A stretch of DNA of 64,000 nt from Halegenticoccus tardaugens. Lineage in GTDB: Archaea; Halobacteriota; Halobacteria; Halobacteriales; Haloferacaceae. Where the stretch lies: the NCBI RefSeq assembly GCF_004116405.1, contig NZ_SDIC01000001.1, forward strand, positions 310,001 through 374,000. Reading direction: 5' to 3'. The notes beneath the pieces were generated by a model. It had not been told where the DNA came from and did not search any database. It saw only the letters and a list, made by a program, of their open reading frames with translations. Of the stretch, positions 1 to 9,657 are shown piece by piece. Position 1 is the stretch's first letter. Every line of letters starts with the position of its first letter. The position numbers were made by a program, and so were the translations under genes.

Positions 1-1377
1 CCCCATCCCCTTCATGCACCGCGGGTCGTACGCCGGGATGCTCTGGCCCTTGACGCCCAGGGAGTTCTCGTGCGCGTCGAACTCCTCGGCGAGGATCTTC
101 GAGCCGTTCGCCAGCGCGTCCGCGAGGTCGCCGTCGCGCTCCGCGATGCGACCGATGAGGTCGATCATCTCCTCGGCGTCGCCCCAGTCGATCCCCTCGT
201 CGAGGTCGTCGAACTTGCCCTCCTCGGTCATCTCCATCGCCATCGCGATCATGTTGCCCGTCTCGATGGTGTCCATTCCGTAGTCGTTGCACCGGTCGAT
301 CATGACCGCGATCTTGTCGCGGTCGGTGTGCCCCGAGTTGGGGCCGAGCGCGAACGCCGACTCGTACTCGTAGGACTCCATCTTGACGTTCATCTCCTCG
401 CCCTTGTGCATCGCCGACACCTCGACCTCCTTCTTGCAGGCGACCGGGCAGGAGTGACACGTCGGCTCGCCGACGAGGATGTTCTCGCGGACGTTCTCGC
501 CGGAGACCTCCTCCGCGTCGATGTCGGGGCCGCCGTCGTCGCGGTAGCTGTGGGTGCTCGTGTACTTCCCGTTGCGAGTCGGCAGCCCGTCCATCTCCTC
601 GGTGATGTTCATGAGGACGTTCGTACCGTACACCGAGAGTCCGCCCTCGTTGGGCGCGGTGACGTCGGACTCGCGGATGAGTTGCATCGCCTGCTGGTAG
701 CCCGTCTGGAACGTCTCGGGCTCTTTGGGTTTGGGCATCCGCGTCCCGGACTTGACGACGACCGCCTTGAGGTTCTTCGAGCCCATCACGCAGCCGGTTC
801 CCCCGCGTCCGGACGCGCGGTCGTCCTCGTTCATGATGCACGCGTAGCGCACCTGATTTTCGCCGCCCTGGCCGATCGCCATCACGCTGAGGTTCTTGCC
901 GACCGAGCCGTCGACCTCCTCGCCGAGTTGCTCGATCGTGTCGTGGACGCCCTCCCCCCACAGGTGGGAGGCGTCGCGGAGTTCGACCTCGCCATCCTCG
1001 ACGAGCGCGTACACCGGCTTTTCCGCTTTGCCGGTGAAGAGGAGGCCGTCGAAGCCGGCCCACTTGAGCCGCGCGCCGCTCCACCCGCCGTGGTGCGAAT
1101 CGGTGACGGTCCCCGTGAGGGGTGACTTGGTGCAGACGGCGATGCGGCCGCTCATCACCGTCTGAGTGCCGGTGAGCGGGCCGTTCATGAACGCCAAGAG
1201 GTTGTCGGGACCCATCGGGTCGACGTCGGGGCCCTGCTCGAAGACGTACTTGACGCCGAGCCCGCGCGCGCCGATGTACTTTGTCGCGTCGTCGCGGTCG
1301 ATGCCCTCGTAGCGGACGTCGCCCTCCGAGAGGTCGACCCGCGCCACGTGGTCCTGGAAGCCGCCGAGATCTGTCAT
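1..1377 (-). CDS. Aldehyde ferredoxin oxidoreductase (AOR family), C-terminus cut by window edge
   Basis: Tungsten-bispyranopterin oxidoreductase that oxidises aldehydes to acids and passes the electrons to ferredoxin; cytoplasmic. I translated the minus strand from the ATG at 1377 (MTDLGGFQDHVARVDL) and it stays open to base 1, giving 459 codons of a family usually near 600 residues, so the C-terminal quarter lies outside the window. The N-terminal AOR domain is clear: GPLTGT, then a glycine-rich GRGGTGCVMGSKNLKA stretch. Near residues 306-314 is CHSCPVACK, the C-x2-C-x3-C set that binds the [4Fe-4S] cluster; the fourth cysteine would be in the missing part. Which aldehyde is used cannot be told. 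A TATA-like AT-rich stretch lies immediately upstream, so the mRNA may be leaderless. Confidence 0.93.
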   Translation of the reverse strand, partial: MTDLGGFQDHVARVDLSEGDVRYEGIDRDDATKYIGARGLGVKYVFEQGPDVDPMGPDNLLAFMNGPLTGTQTVMSGRIAVCTKSPLTGTVTDSHHGGWSGARLKWAGFDGLLFTGKAEKPVYALVEDGEVELRDASHLWGEGVHDTIEQLGEEVDGSVGKNLSVMAIGQGGENQVRYACIMNEDDRASGRGGTGCVMGSKNLKAVVVKSGTRMPKPKEPETFQTGYQQAMQLIRESDVTAPNEGGLSVYGTNVLMNITEEMDGLPTRNGKYTSTHSYRDDGGPDIDAEEVSGENVRENILVGEPTCHSCPVACKKEVEVSAMHKGEEMNVKMESYEYESAFALGPNSGHTDRDKIAVMIDRCNDYGMDTIETGNMIAMAMEMTEEGKFDDLDEGIDWGDAEEMIDLIGRIAERDGDLADALANGSKILAEEFDAHENSLGVKGQSIPAYDPRCMKGMG

Positions 1378-1547
1378 TATAATTGTCGATAGTTGTATTG
1401 GCGCCGCAGCTTGTTAGGCGTTGTCTCGACCGTGTAACGTCTTCCGGTTACGTCGACGCCACGTCTCCCGTTTCCGATCGTTCTCCCCGAGAGAACGATC
1501 GCCCCCGATCGGCGGGAACCGGCTGAGCGCGTGATCGACCGACGCGG

Positions 1548-2930
1548 TCACTCGCTCGACGCGGTCTCCGTCGCCGTCGTCGGGTCGGACCCGTCGGACG
1601 TGGAATTCGACGCGCTCGACGCGTTCGGCGCGTCCGACGTCTCGTTACCGGGCGACGACCACGTCGCGGTGGTCGGCGCGTCTGGCGTCCTGGACGCGAC
1701 CCTCGCGGTCCCCGACCCGAGGACGAGCGCGCCGTTCGGCGCGATGCGGACCGAGAGCGGCGACGGCGGCGTACAGATCGACCAGTCGCCGGTGACGCGC
1801 TCGCCGGCATCGAGTTCGGCGACGACGCGGTACCGACCCGCGCGGCCGACGGACGCGGTCGGAAACGCCTCCTCGCGCGGCCCGACCTCGAACGACTCGT
1901 CGAGCGCCCGCTCGCCGTCCGCGTCGACCGAAAGCGACAGGCGGTGTCCGCGCTCGTCCTCGTTCGCGATCCGATCGAGCCGGAACCGTCCGGTTCCCGC
2001 GGTCGCCCGACAGCGCGGTTCCGCGGCCGCGGTCGCGTCGAAGTCGAGGACGCGCTCTTCGGGAACGTGCCACTCGTACGTGCGCTCGCCGTCGCAGTCC
2101 ACGGTCAGATCGAGCGTCGCCTCCGTGCGCGCGATCGGAACGGAGAGGCCGACGCCCGCCGGCACTTCGTACCGGTAGTCGACGAGCGTTCGTCCGCCGT
2201 CGGCCGCCGCGACGCGGACGTTTCGCCGCTCCTCCGACGGGTTCTGGAGCACGACGCCCGCGGTCGTGTACCGCTGCGTCTCGTCCACGTAGCCGAACGC
2301 GGAGTCGGCGTCGAGGGGGCCGTCGGTCCGGTCGGCACCGTCCCTTCGTTCCCCGCCGTCCGCTTCGCCTCCGCTCCCGCCGTCTCCCGCCTCCTTTCCG
2401 CCCTCCCCCTCGAACGGGAGGTCGACGGCCTCGCCCGACGCCCGGATCGGCCGGGCCGCGGGGTCGCAGAGGACGTGTTGCTCCGTGTAGATGCGGTCGT
2501 CGGTGATGCCGACGAACAGCTTCGAGGCGGTCGGCCCGACGACCCAGTCGAAGGCGGTCCGCGCGCCCTCCTCCGTCTCGAAGACGGTCGGGTACACGCT
2601 GATCTTCGCGGCGAGGTCGGCGTAGCTCGTCGCCCCGTGCGCCTCGACGCTCTCGTTCTCGTAGAGGACCGTCCGCCCGTCCTCGGTCTCGACGGCGACG
2701 GTCGCGTACTGGTCGCGGTCGGTCGCGTTCTGGACCTCGATGCCCCGCGGTCGGTCGAGGTTGTCGTCGGGATCGTCCGAGCGATACGGAAGCGCGACCG
2801 CTCCCGGCGCGTCCGTGGACGCGTCGGCCGTTCCGGGGGTCGACCCGTCGGCCGACGGATCGTCGAACAGCCGCGTCGAACAGCCGGCGAGACCGGCCGT
2901 CACGGCGGCGAGGATGACGCGGCGACGCAT
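1548..2930 (-). CDS. Tat/Sec lipoprotein of unknown function
   Basis: Exported lipoprotein of 460 residues; I do not recognise a family. It starts MRRRVILAAVTAGLAGC, a short signal with an LAGC lipobox, so residue 17 is probably the lipidated cysteine and the protein sits on the outer face of the membrane. The rest alternates short hydrophobic strands with charged turns, suggesting a beta-rich fold, possibly with two similar halves. Around residues 175-210 there is a low-complexity G/E/D/R-rich insert. The C-terminal 40 residues are Ser/Thr/Asn-rich. A T-rich stretch (TTTTTTACCC on the coding strand) about 28 nt upstream fits a leaderless promoter. The neighbours (M20 peptidase, AOR) give no clear hint of role. 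Confidence 0.8.
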   Translation of the reverse strand: MRRRVILAAVTAGLAGCSTRLFDDPSADGSTPGTADASTDAPGAVALPYRSDDPDDNLDRPRGIEVQNATDRDQYATVAVETEDGRTVLYENESVEAHGATSYADLAAKISVYPTVFETEEGARTAFDWVVGPTASKLFVGITDDRIYTEQHVLCDPAARPIRASGEAVDLPFEGEGGKEAGDGGSGGEADGGERRDGADRTDGPLDADSAFGYVDETQRYTTAGVVLQNPSEERRNVRVAAADGGRTLVDYRYEVPAGVGLSVPIARTEATLDLTVDCDGERTYEWHVPEERVLDFDATAAAEPRCRATAGTGRFRLDRIANEDERGHRLSLSVDADGERALDESFEVGPREEAFPTASVGRAGRYRVVAELDAGERVTGDWSICTPPSPLSVRIAPNGALVLGSGTARVASRTPDAPTTATWSSPGNETSDAPNASSASNSTSDGSDPTTATETASSE

Positions 2931-2985
2931 GGGGGACCGTCCGCGTCAACGGGTAAAAAAGGTCGTCATCCGGCGACGGACGGAC

Positions 2986-4290
2986 TCACCCGGCTCTCAG
3001 GAACCGGCGGGCGGTTCCCGCGAGGACGTCGCCGGCGACGAGCACCTCCTCCCAGTCGATCGTCTCGTCCGGGAAGTGCGCCTGATCGACCGACCCCGGT
3101 CCGAATACCACCGTCGGGATGCCCGCCTCGACGTAGTGGCGCGAGTCTGCCCCGTACGTCTCGCCCCTGGGTTCCGTGCTCGACAGCCCGTGCGCGTCCA
3201 TCGCCTCCCGAAGCGTCGCGACGATCGGCTCGTCGGCGTCCGTCTCCGCCGCCTCGAACTGCACCGAAAACCGATCGAACGAGGGCGGGTGCGCCGAGAG
3301 CCACTCGCTGTCGGCGACGACGCGGCCGAGCGCCTCCTCGAACTCCGCCTCCACGCTCTCGACCGTCTCCCCCGGCGCGACCCCGAGCCGAAGCTCGGCG
3401 ACGAGCGACGCCGGGACGCTCGACGCCCACGACCCCGCCTCCACGGTACCGAAATTGATCGGCCACGGGTTGTCGAAGCGCTCGTACAGCGGGTGCGTCA
3501 CGCGCTCCGCCCGCTCCGCTTCGAGTTCCGCGAACGCGGCCCGGATGCGCTCGAAGTGCGGCAGCACGGATTCCCCGCGCCAGGTTCGCGCCGCGTGGGC
3601 CGAGCGGCCGGCGAGCCTGAGGCGCTTCATCACGCTCCCTTCGGTCGCGATCACCGGCCGGAGTTCGGTCGGCTCGGTGACGACCGCCGCGTCGCGCTCG
3701 AAGGGGTACGGGTTGTCCATCGCCGCCGCGGCCGCGCCGATCCCCCCGTCCTCCTCGCCGGCGACGCTCTCGACGACGATTCTGCCGTCGAGGCCCTCCT
3801 CCTCGGCGAGGTCCGCCGCGTAGCGCGCGGCGAAGACGGAAACCGCGGTGCCGCACTTCATGTCCGCCGCGCCGCGGGCGGTGAGTTCGTCCCCGTCCCA
3901 CGTCGGCTCGAACGGGTCGCTCGTCCACGAGTCGCGGTCGACCGGGACGACGTCGACGTGACCGTTCAACACGAGCGTTCTGCCGGGGCGTCCGTCGGAT
4001 CCGTCGGACCGCTCGGCGGGAGGGCGCTCCGCGGTCTCGCCGAATTCGAGCACGCCGCCGACGCTGGGTCTGTCGAGCACGTGCTCGTCCGCGAGATCGT
4101 CCGGAAAGGACGGGTGGGCGGCGAGCCGCTCGGGGTCGCCCGTCCAGACGAACGTCTCGAACCCCATCCCCTCCAGCCGGTCGGCGAACCACTCCTGCGC
4201 CGGTCGCTCGTTGCGACCGGACGTGTCGAACCGCAAGAACGATTCGACGAACGCCCGCAACTCGTCCCCGTAGGTGTCCCTGAACGTCAT
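2986..4290 (-). CDS. M20 family metallopeptidase (ArgE/DapE/CPG2-like)
   Basis: Zinc-dependent amidohydrolase/exopeptidase of the M20 family, which includes ArgE, DapE, aminoacylase-1 and carboxypeptidase G2; the exact substrate is not evident. 434 residues from the ATG at 4290; an in-frame start 33 nt further up would add a basic, non-conserved stretch, so I prefer the inner ATG. Metal-site motifs are in order: NGHVDVVPVD (His111), RGAADMKCG (Asp143) and the catalytic GEEDGG (Glu179/180). A dimerisation-domain stretch with an H-A-A-R core follows, and the C-terminus contains VFGPGS. The 3' end is about 55 nt from the lipoprotein start in the same direction, so co-transcription is possible. 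Confidence 0.92.
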   Translation of the reverse strand: MTFRDTYGDELRAFVESFLRFDTSGRNERPAQEWFADRLEGMGFETFVWTGDPERLAAHPSFPDDLADEHVLDRPSVGGVLEFGETAERPPAERSDGSDGRPGRTLVLNGHVDVVPVDRDSWTSDPFEPTWDGDELTARGAADMKCGTAVSVFAARYAADLAEEEGLDGRIVVESVAGEEDGGIGAAAAAMDNPYPFERDAAVVTEPTELRPVIATEGSVMKRLRLAGRSAHAARTWRGESVLPHFERIRAAFAELEAERAERVTHPLYERFDNPWPINFGTVEAGSWASSVPASLVAELRLGVAPGETVESVEAEFEEALGRVVADSEWLSAHPPSFDRFSVQFEAAETDADEPIVATLREAMDAHGLSSTEPRGETYGADSRHYVEAGIPTVVFGPGSVDQAHFPDETIDWEEVLVAGDVLAGTARRFLRAG

Positions 4291-4408
4291 CTGTCTCGGA
4301 TCTCTGCCTCCCGTTCCGCGCACCGTCGTATAAAAATACCGCCGCGCCGCCGATCCGGCGAACCCTCCCGATCGATGCTACTGTATCCTCGCCTATAGTA
4401 TCGCGAAG

Positions 4409-4416
4409 ATATATAT
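4409..4416 (+). promoter_or_regulatory. TATA box of the polyamine-type importer operon
   Basis: ATATATAT in an otherwise GC-rich region, centred about 26 nt before the GTG start at 4439. That spacing places transcription start close to the start codon, so the mRNA is probably leaderless. It is the only strong TATA candidate before the four-gene operon. Confidence 0.55.
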
Positions 4417-4438
4417 CCGGGTAGGAAAAAGTGGTGCC

Positions 4439-5557
4439 GTGTCACACGATAACGCATTCAACCGACGGGACGTGCTGCGGGCCGCCGCCGGCGCCAGCGC
4501 CGGCGGACTCGTCGGCGCGGCCGGGTGTCTCGGGGGCGGCGGAGACGGCGACTCTCGGGCTCCGATGGACGTCACGGAGTGGCCGCCGGAGGATCTCGAA
4601 GGCTCTCTTAATCTCTGGAACTGGTACGACGACTGGGCGGAGTACGCCAAGACGGAGTTCGGCGACGAGTTCGACGTCTCCGTCACGAACAGCGGCTACT
4701 CCTCGCCGGATCAGTGGTACTCGAAGTTGCAGGCGGAGGACACGGAGATCGACAACATCGCCGCGACCACGGACTGGGTCGAACGCTCCGTGGAGAACGA
4801 CTTCCTCCACGAACTGCCCGTGGACATCATGCCGGCCTGGGAGAACATCACCGATCGGGTCAAGGACGTCAGCTCGTACCAGAAGGACGGGAAGGTCTAC
4901 GCCGTTCCCGAGGCGCTGGTGCTGTACCCGCTCACGTACAACGAGGAGTACTTCGACGAGGAGCCGCGCTCGTGGGACGTCCTCTGGGACGAGGCGAACA
5001 GGGACAAGATCGTGATGTGGGACAACAGCACGGTCTCGTGTCAGATCGCGGCGCTGTACACCGGCCAGGACCCCATCGATCCCGGCGACTTCGACGAGAT
5101 CGAGGAGGTGCTCAAACAGCAGAAACCGCTGCTTCGGACCTACTGGGGCGACTACCAGCAGGGGATGAGCCTCTTCGTCAACGAGGAGGTCGTCGCGGGG
5201 CCGCTCACCATGGGGCGGACCTACACGGCCCGGTTCGACGAGGGCGCGCCGGTTCACTACACCGCGCCCGACGAGGGCGCGATGTTCACGAGCGACCTGT
5301 TCGTCATCCCGAAAGGGGCACCGAACCCGATCACGAGTCTCCAGTTTACGAACTGGGCGTCGGAGAAGGAGCACGCGACGAAGCTGTTCGACACCATGGG
5401 GTACATGCCCGCCGTGGACATAAGCGACGAACTCTCCGAGGAGGACCGCGAGTTCACGGAGTGGCCGGACAGCTGGAACCTGGTCTTCTCGGCGACGCTC
5501 TCCGACGAGGTCCGCTCGACGTACGACGAGATCTGGACCGCGGTCAAAGCCGCCTAA
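4439..5557 (+). CDS. ABC transporter substrate-binding lipoprotein, spermidine/putrescine (PotD) type
   Basis: Extracytoplasmic binding protein that would deliver substrate to the permeases encoded just downstream. 372 residues starting with GTG. The N-terminus has a twin-arginine signal (FNRRDVLRAAAG) followed by a lipobox ending in AAGC, so it is probably Tat-exported and lipid-anchored, as is common in haloarchaea. The mature part starts with a PotD-like segment (NLWNWYDDWAEY) and contains VYAVPEALVLYPLTYNEEYF, characteristic of the spermidine/putrescine family. The gene is 6 nt from the ATPase gene. Polyamine is the family guess; thiamine or other small cations are possible. Confidence 0.88.
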   Translation: MSHDNAFNRRDVLRAAAGASAGGLVGAAGCLGGGGDGDSRAPMDVTEWPPEDLEGSLNLWNWYDDWAEYAKTEFGDEFDVSVTNSGYSSPDQWYSKLQAEDTEIDNIAATTDWVERSVENDFLHELPVDIMPAWENITDRVKDVSSYQKDGKVYAVPEALVLYPLTYNEEYFDEEPRSWDVLWDEANRDKIVMWDNSTVSCQIAALYTGQDPIDPGDFDEIEEVLKQQKPLLRTYWGDYQQGMSLFVNEEVVAGPLTMGRTYTARFDEGAPVHYTAPDEGAMFTSDLFVIPKGAPNPITSLQFTNWASEKEHATKLFDTMGYMPAVDISDELSEEDREFTEWPDSWNLVFSATLSDEVRSTYDEIWTAVKAA

Positions 5558-5563
5558 CCGCCG

Positions 5564-6748
5564 ATGTCGCTGCTATCCGTACGCGGTCTCACCAAACGGT
5601 TCGGCACGCTGACCGCCGTCGACGACGCCTCCTTCGACGTGGAGGACGGGGAATTCGTCTCGATTCTCGGGCCGAGCGGCTCGGGCAAGTCGACGATCCT
5701 CCGAATGGTGGCGGGCTTCGAAACCCCGACCGAGGGCGCGATGACGCTCGACGGCACCGACCTCGTCGGCGTCCCCCCCTTCGAGCGCGACCTGAACATG
5801 GTGTTTCAGAACCTGGCGCTGTTTCCGCACCTCACGGTCGCGGAGAACATCGGGTACGGGCTGAAACAGTCGGGCGTCGCGAAGGCGGAGCGGGCGGCGC
5901 GGACCGAGGCGATGCTGGAGATGGTTCACCTCGAAGGGTACGGCGACCGCGACCCGGACGAACTCTCGGGCGGCGAACAGCAGCGCGTCGCGCTCGCCCG
6001 GGCGCTGGTGAACGAGCCGGCCCTTGTCCTCTTCGACGAGCCGCTCTCCTCGCTCGACCGTAAACTGCGCCAGCACATGCAGGGCGAACTCCAGCGCATC
6101 CAGGCGGAGACGGGCATCACCTTCCTGTACGTCACCCACGATCAGGAGGTCGCGCTGTCGGTCTCGGACCGCCTCGTCGTCCTCAACGACGGCCGCGTCG
6201 AACAGGTCGGCCCCGTCGAGGAACTGTACGAGGAGCCGGCGACGGCGTTCGTCGCGGACTTCATCGGCGACGTCAACGCGATCCCCGCGACGGTCGTCGA
6301 GCGCGCAGACGGCGGCGTGACGCTCGACGTCGGAACCGCGACCACGACGGTGCCCGCGCGGACGAACGGGGAGTCGGCGGCGGAGTCGTCCCGGGCGGAC
6401 CGTCGGTGGCGGTCCGGCGACCGGGTCTCGCTCTGCGTCCGGCCGCACCGGATCCGCCTGCTCGACGCCGCGTCGGGCGCGGAACCCGTCGCGGCGACGG
6501 GCACCGTCCGCACGCGAAGCTACCAGGGGAGCGACGTGGTGTACACCGTCGAGACGGAGTGGGGTCTCCTCACGGTGGACGTTCGCGGACGGGAGTTCGC
6601 GGTCGGCGACGAGGTCGCGGTCACGTGGGACCCGGCGGACGCGCACCTGTTCCCGGCGTCGGAGACGGCGGACGCGGAGGCCGACGCGTCGGTCGACGCT
6701 CGCTCCTCCGAATCCTCGCCGAGCGAACCGGGCCCGGAGGAGGCCTGA
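5564..6748 (+). CDS. potA: ABC transporter ATP-binding protein, PotA type
   Basis: ATPase that powers the polyamine-type importer on the cytoplasmic side of the membrane. 394 residues. Walker A GPSGSGKST is near residue 38, the Q-loop region is FQNLALFPHLTVAENI, the signature is LSGGEQQRVALARAL, Walker B is ALVLFDEPLSSLD, and the switch His is in YVTHDQ. The last ~130 residues form a TOBE-like regulatory domain (VSLCVRPHRIRLL), as in PotA/MalK, followed by an acidic Ser/Glu tail. The stop codon overlaps the ATG of the next gene (TGATG), which implies translational coupling. Confidence 0.93.
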   Translation: MSLLSVRGLTKRFGTLTAVDDASFDVEDGEFVSILGPSGSGKSTILRMVAGFETPTEGAMTLDGTDLVGVPPFERDLNMVFQNLALFPHLTVAENIGYGLKQSGVAKAERAARTEAMLEMVHLEGYGDRDPDELSGGEQQRVALARALVNEPALVLFDEPLSSLDRKLRQHMQGELQRIQAETGITFLYVTHDQEVALSVSDRLVVLNDGRVEQVGPVEELYEEPATAFVADFIGDVNAIPATVVERADGGVTLDVGTATTTVPARTNGESAAESSRADRRWRSGDRVSLCVRPHRIRLLDAASGAEPVAATGTVRTRSYQGSDVVYTVETEWGLLTVDVRGREFAVGDEVAVTWDPADAHLFPASETADAEADASVDARSSESSPSEPGPEEA

Positions 6749-7668
6749 TGGCGGACGCCGCGGCGACGGCGGACCGATCGACGGAGACGAAGCGGCGGTT
6801 GCGAGCGCTCGTCGCCTTCTTCCGGCGGCATCCGTGGCTCCGACCGCTGGCCGTCGCCGGCCCGCCCTACGCGGTGTTGCTTCTGCTCTTCGCGCTTCCG
6901 GTGTTGACGATGCTCGTCATCTCCTTTCGGCTCGGCAACATCGACGGCCCGTTCACGCTCGACAACTACGCCGAGTTCCTCGCGTCGGAGACCTACCGTT
7001 CCGTCCTCTGGCAGACGCTCCTCATCACCGTCAAGACGACCGCGGTGGTGACCGTCGTCGGGTACGCGCTCGCGTACAGCATCGTCCGGTTCTCCCGGCG
7101 GACGACGCTGTTGCTCCTGCTCGTCATCCTCCCCTTCTGGACGAGCTACATCATCCGGATGTACGCGTGGATCAACATTCTCCAGAACGAGGGCGTGCTC
7201 GACTCGACGCTCACGCTCTTGAACCTCGTCGACGAACCCGTCGGGCTGCTGTACACGCAAGACGCCGTGCTCATCGGCTTCGTCTACTTGTGGCTCCCGC
7301 TGGCCGTCTTGCCGTTCTACGCCTCCCTCTCGAACATGGACCCGGATCTCATCGAGGCCGCGAAGGATCTCGGCGCGGGGCCGATCAAGGCCTTCTTCAC
7401 GGTCACGCTGCCGACGACGGCGAACGGCGTCGTCACGGGGATCATCCTCGTGTTCATCCCCACGTTCGGGTCGTTCATCACGCCGCGGCTGCTCGGCGGG
7501 ACGGACAACATCATGATCGGCATGGTCATCGAGAACCAGTTCAAGTCCGCGTTCAACTGGCCGTTCGGCGCGGCGATCGGCATCGTCATCTCGGCCGTCG
7601 TCGTGGCGCTGCTAATCGTCGGCGCGCGGAGCGGCGGCACCATGTTCGCGCGGGGTGATGAGCGGTGA
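6748..7668 (+). CDS. potB: ABC transporter permease, PotB type
   Basis: First integral-membrane subunit of the importer. 306 residues from the ATG at 6748, which overlaps the potA stop. It has a charged N-terminal cytoplasmic segment, then about six hydrophobic helices. The conserved EAA loop is visible (LIEAAKDLGAGPIKAFFTVTLP region, residues ~205-226), the site that contacts the ATPase. Length and order match PotB of spermidine/putrescine systems. Confidence 0.92.
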   Translation: MADAAATADRSTETKRRLRALVAFFRRHPWLRPLAVAGPPYAVLLLLFALPVLTMLVISFRLGNIDGPFTLDNYAEFLASETYRSVLWQTLLITVKTTAVVTVVGYALAYSIVRFSRRTTLLLLLVILPFWTSYIIRMYAWINILQNEGVLDSTLTLLNLVDEPVGLLYTQDAVLIGFVYLWLPLAVLPFYASLSNMDPDLIEAAKDLGAGPIKAFFTVTLPTTANGVVTGIILVFIPTFGSFITPRLLGGTDNIMIGMVIENQFKSAFNWPFGAAIGIVISAVVVALLIVGARSGGTMFARGDER

Positions 7669-8498
7669 GAGCCGTCGACGCCGCGCTCAGACCGGTCGAG
7701 CGGTTCGTCCAGCGCCGCGGGGCGCAGCTGTCGCGGCTCGTCATGATCGCGGTGTTCGCGTTCCTCTGGCTCCCGATCGGCGTGTTGGTCCTCATGTCGT
7801 TCGCGAAGGGCGGCGTCCTCTCGTTCCCCCCCGAGGAGCTGACCCTCGAATGGTACGGCGTGTTCCTCGCGAACGAGACGGCGCGGCGGGCCATCGTGCT
7901 GACGCTCCAGATCAGCACCGTCGCGACGGCCGTGACCGTCGCGCTCGCGACGCTCATCGCCTACGCGGTGGACCGGTTCGACTTCCCCGGCAAGGGCCTG
8001 TTGCAGCTTCTCGCCACGCTGCCGATCGTCGTCCCGCTGGTGGTCACCGGCGTCGCGCTGGTGCTCTTTTTCGGCACCGTCGGCCTCGGATCCGGCTACT
8101 GGCCGACCGTCATCGCGCACGTCGTCCGGACCATCCCGTTCGCCGCGCTCGTCATCATTCCTACCTTCCTCACCTTCGACCGGCGGCTCGAAGAGGCCTC
8201 GAAGGACCTCGGCGCGGACGAACTCCAGACGTTCGTGCAGGTCACCCTCCCGAACGTCTTCCCCGGCATCCTGGCCGGCGGGCTGCTCGCCTTCACCATC
8301 TCCTTCAACGAGTTCGTCTTCACCTACTTCGTGAAGGGGTCGGGCCAGTCCACGCTGCCCGTCTACATCTGGGACCAGATCCGCTACAACGTCACGCCCG
8401 AGGTGAACGTCATAAGCGTCGTCTTCCTCCTCGTCGCGGTGTCGATGGTACTCGTCGCCGTCTCGCTTACCAAGGTCGAACTGCTCGCCAGACGGTAG
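7665..8498 (+). CDS. potC: ABC transporter permease, PotC type
   Basis: Second integral-membrane subunit, 277 residues. It starts with GTG in a 4-nt overlap (GTGA) with the end of potB. There are six predicted membrane helices; the EAA loop is LEEASKDLGADELQTF near residue 180. The C-terminus ends in a short basic tail (TKVELLARR). Together with the three preceding genes this completes a PotD-A-B-C importer. No further co-directional gene follows closely: the next starts 88 nt later and belongs to tRNA modification. Confidence 0.92.
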   Translation: MRAVDAALRPVERFVQRRGAQLSRLVMIAVFAFLWLPIGVLVLMSFAKGGVLSFPPEELTLEWYGVFLANETARRAIVLTLQISTVATAVTVALATLIAYAVDRFDFPGKGLLQLLATLPIVVPLVVTGVALVLFFGTVGLGSGYWPTVIAHVVRTIPFAALVIIPTFLTFDRRLEEASKDLGADELQTFVQVTLPNVFPGILAGGLLAFTISFNEFVFTYFVKGSGQSTLPVYIWDQIRYNVTPEVNVISVVFLLVAVSMVLVAVSLTKVELLARR

Positions 8499-8586
8499 GG
8501 TTCCGCCGGGACCGCGCGCCCACTCGCGGCGCGTCGCCGCCCCGCAGACGAAGGCGCTTTACCCGCCGCCCCGATATGTCCCTCCA

Positions 8587-9657
8587 ATGAGCGAGCCGAG
8601 CCCCGAGGCGTACGAGCGGGGGCGCGGGATGGACGCGCACAACGAGGTGATGCGCGAGATCCGCGCCCGAAAGGAGAAACACTACGATCCCCACGAGCCG
8701 ACGCGCGTCTGGCTCGACGAGGACAACACGCCCGACGGGGTGTACCAGTCCCTCACGATCATCCTCAACACCGGCGGGTGTCGGTGGGCCCGCGCCGGCG
8801 GCTGTACGATGTGCGGCTACGTCGCAGAATCCGTCGAAGGCGGCAGCGTCAGCCACGAGGCGCTCGCGGACCAGATCGAGGTCTGTCTCGACCACGAGGC
8901 GGAGAACGCCGACGAGCGGTCCGGGCTGATCAAGATCTACACCTCCGGGTCGTTCCTCGACGAGCGCGAGGTGCCCGCGGAGACGCGGCGGGCCGTCGCC
9001 GAGACGTTCGCCGATCGCGACCGCATCGTCGTCGAGTCCCTCCCCGACTTCGTCACCCGCGAGAAGCTTGCGGACTTCACCGGCGTCGGCCTCGAAACCG
9101 ACGTGGCGATCGGCCTCGAAACCGCGACCGACCGCGTCCGGCGCGACTGCGTGAACAAGTACTTCGACTTCGCGGACTTCGTCGCCGCGAGCGAGGAGGC
9201 CGAGGCCGCCGGGGCTGGCATCAAGGCGTACCTGCTGATGAAGCCGCCCTTCCTCTCCGAATCGGAGGCCATAGCGGACATGAAGCGATCGATCCGCCGT
9301 TGCGCCGAGTACGCCCACACGGTGTCGATGAACCCCTGCAACGTCCAGCGGTACACGATGGTCGACGAACTGCACTTCCGCGGGGGCTACCGCCCGCCGT
9401 GGCTCTGGTCCGTCGCCGAGGTGCTGTGCGACACCGCCGACGTCGACGCCATCGTCGTCTCGGATCCGGTGGGCCACGGCTCCGACCGCGGCCCGCACAA
9501 CTGCGGCGAGTGCGACGACCGCGTCCAGACGGCGATCAAGGACTTCGACCTCCGGCAGGATCCGACGGTGTTCGAGCAGGTCTCCTGCGACTGCGAGGCG
9601 ACGTGGGAGGCCGTCGTGGCCGAGGAGACGAGCTACGGGATGCCGCTGGCTCGGTGA
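8587..9657 (+). CDS. Archaeosine synthase radical SAM subunit (RaSEA, TIGR01210 family)
   Basis: Radical SAM enzyme of archaeosine formation. In the established pathway ArcS attaches lysine to preQ0 at tRNA position 15 and RaSEA then cleaves the intermediate to archaeosine. 356 residues. The [4Fe-4S] cysteines are in GGCRWARAGGCTMCGY (Cys65, 73, 76), a C-x7-C-x2-C spacing that differs from the classic CxxxCxxC but is characteristic of this family. Further family features are the GLETATDRVRRDCVNK segment and a cysteine-rich C-terminus (HNCGECDDR and VSCDCEATWE). ArcS is not in the window. The gene appears to be a single transcription unit. Confidence 0.88.
   Translation: MSEPSPEAYERGRGMDAHNEVMREIRARKEKHYDPHEPTRVWLDEDNTPDGVYQSLTIILNTGGCRWARAGGCTMCGYVAESVEGGSVSHEALADQIEVCLDHEAENADERSGLIKIYTSGSFLDEREVPAETRRAVAETFADRDRIVVESLPDFVTREKLADFTGVGLETDVAIGLETATDRVRRDCVNKYFDFADFVAASEEAEAAGAGIKAYLLMKPPFLSESEAIADMKRSIRRCAEYAHTVSMNPCNVQRYTMVDELHFRGGYRPPWLWSVAEVLCDTADVDAIVVSDPVGHGSDRGPHNCGECDDRVQTAIKDFDLRQDPTVFEQVSCDCEATWEAVVAEETSYGMPLAR

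Noticed and set aside
70..1125. 351-codon plus-strand frame over the AOR gene
   Set aside because: Antisense to a clear aldehyde ferredoxin oxidoreductase; Val/Arg/His/Leu-rich without domains.
1944..4398. Long plus-strand open frames over the lipoprotein and M20 peptidase
   Set aside because: Basic, low-complexity translations opposite well-supported minus-strand genes; typical antisense shadows in GC-rich DNA.
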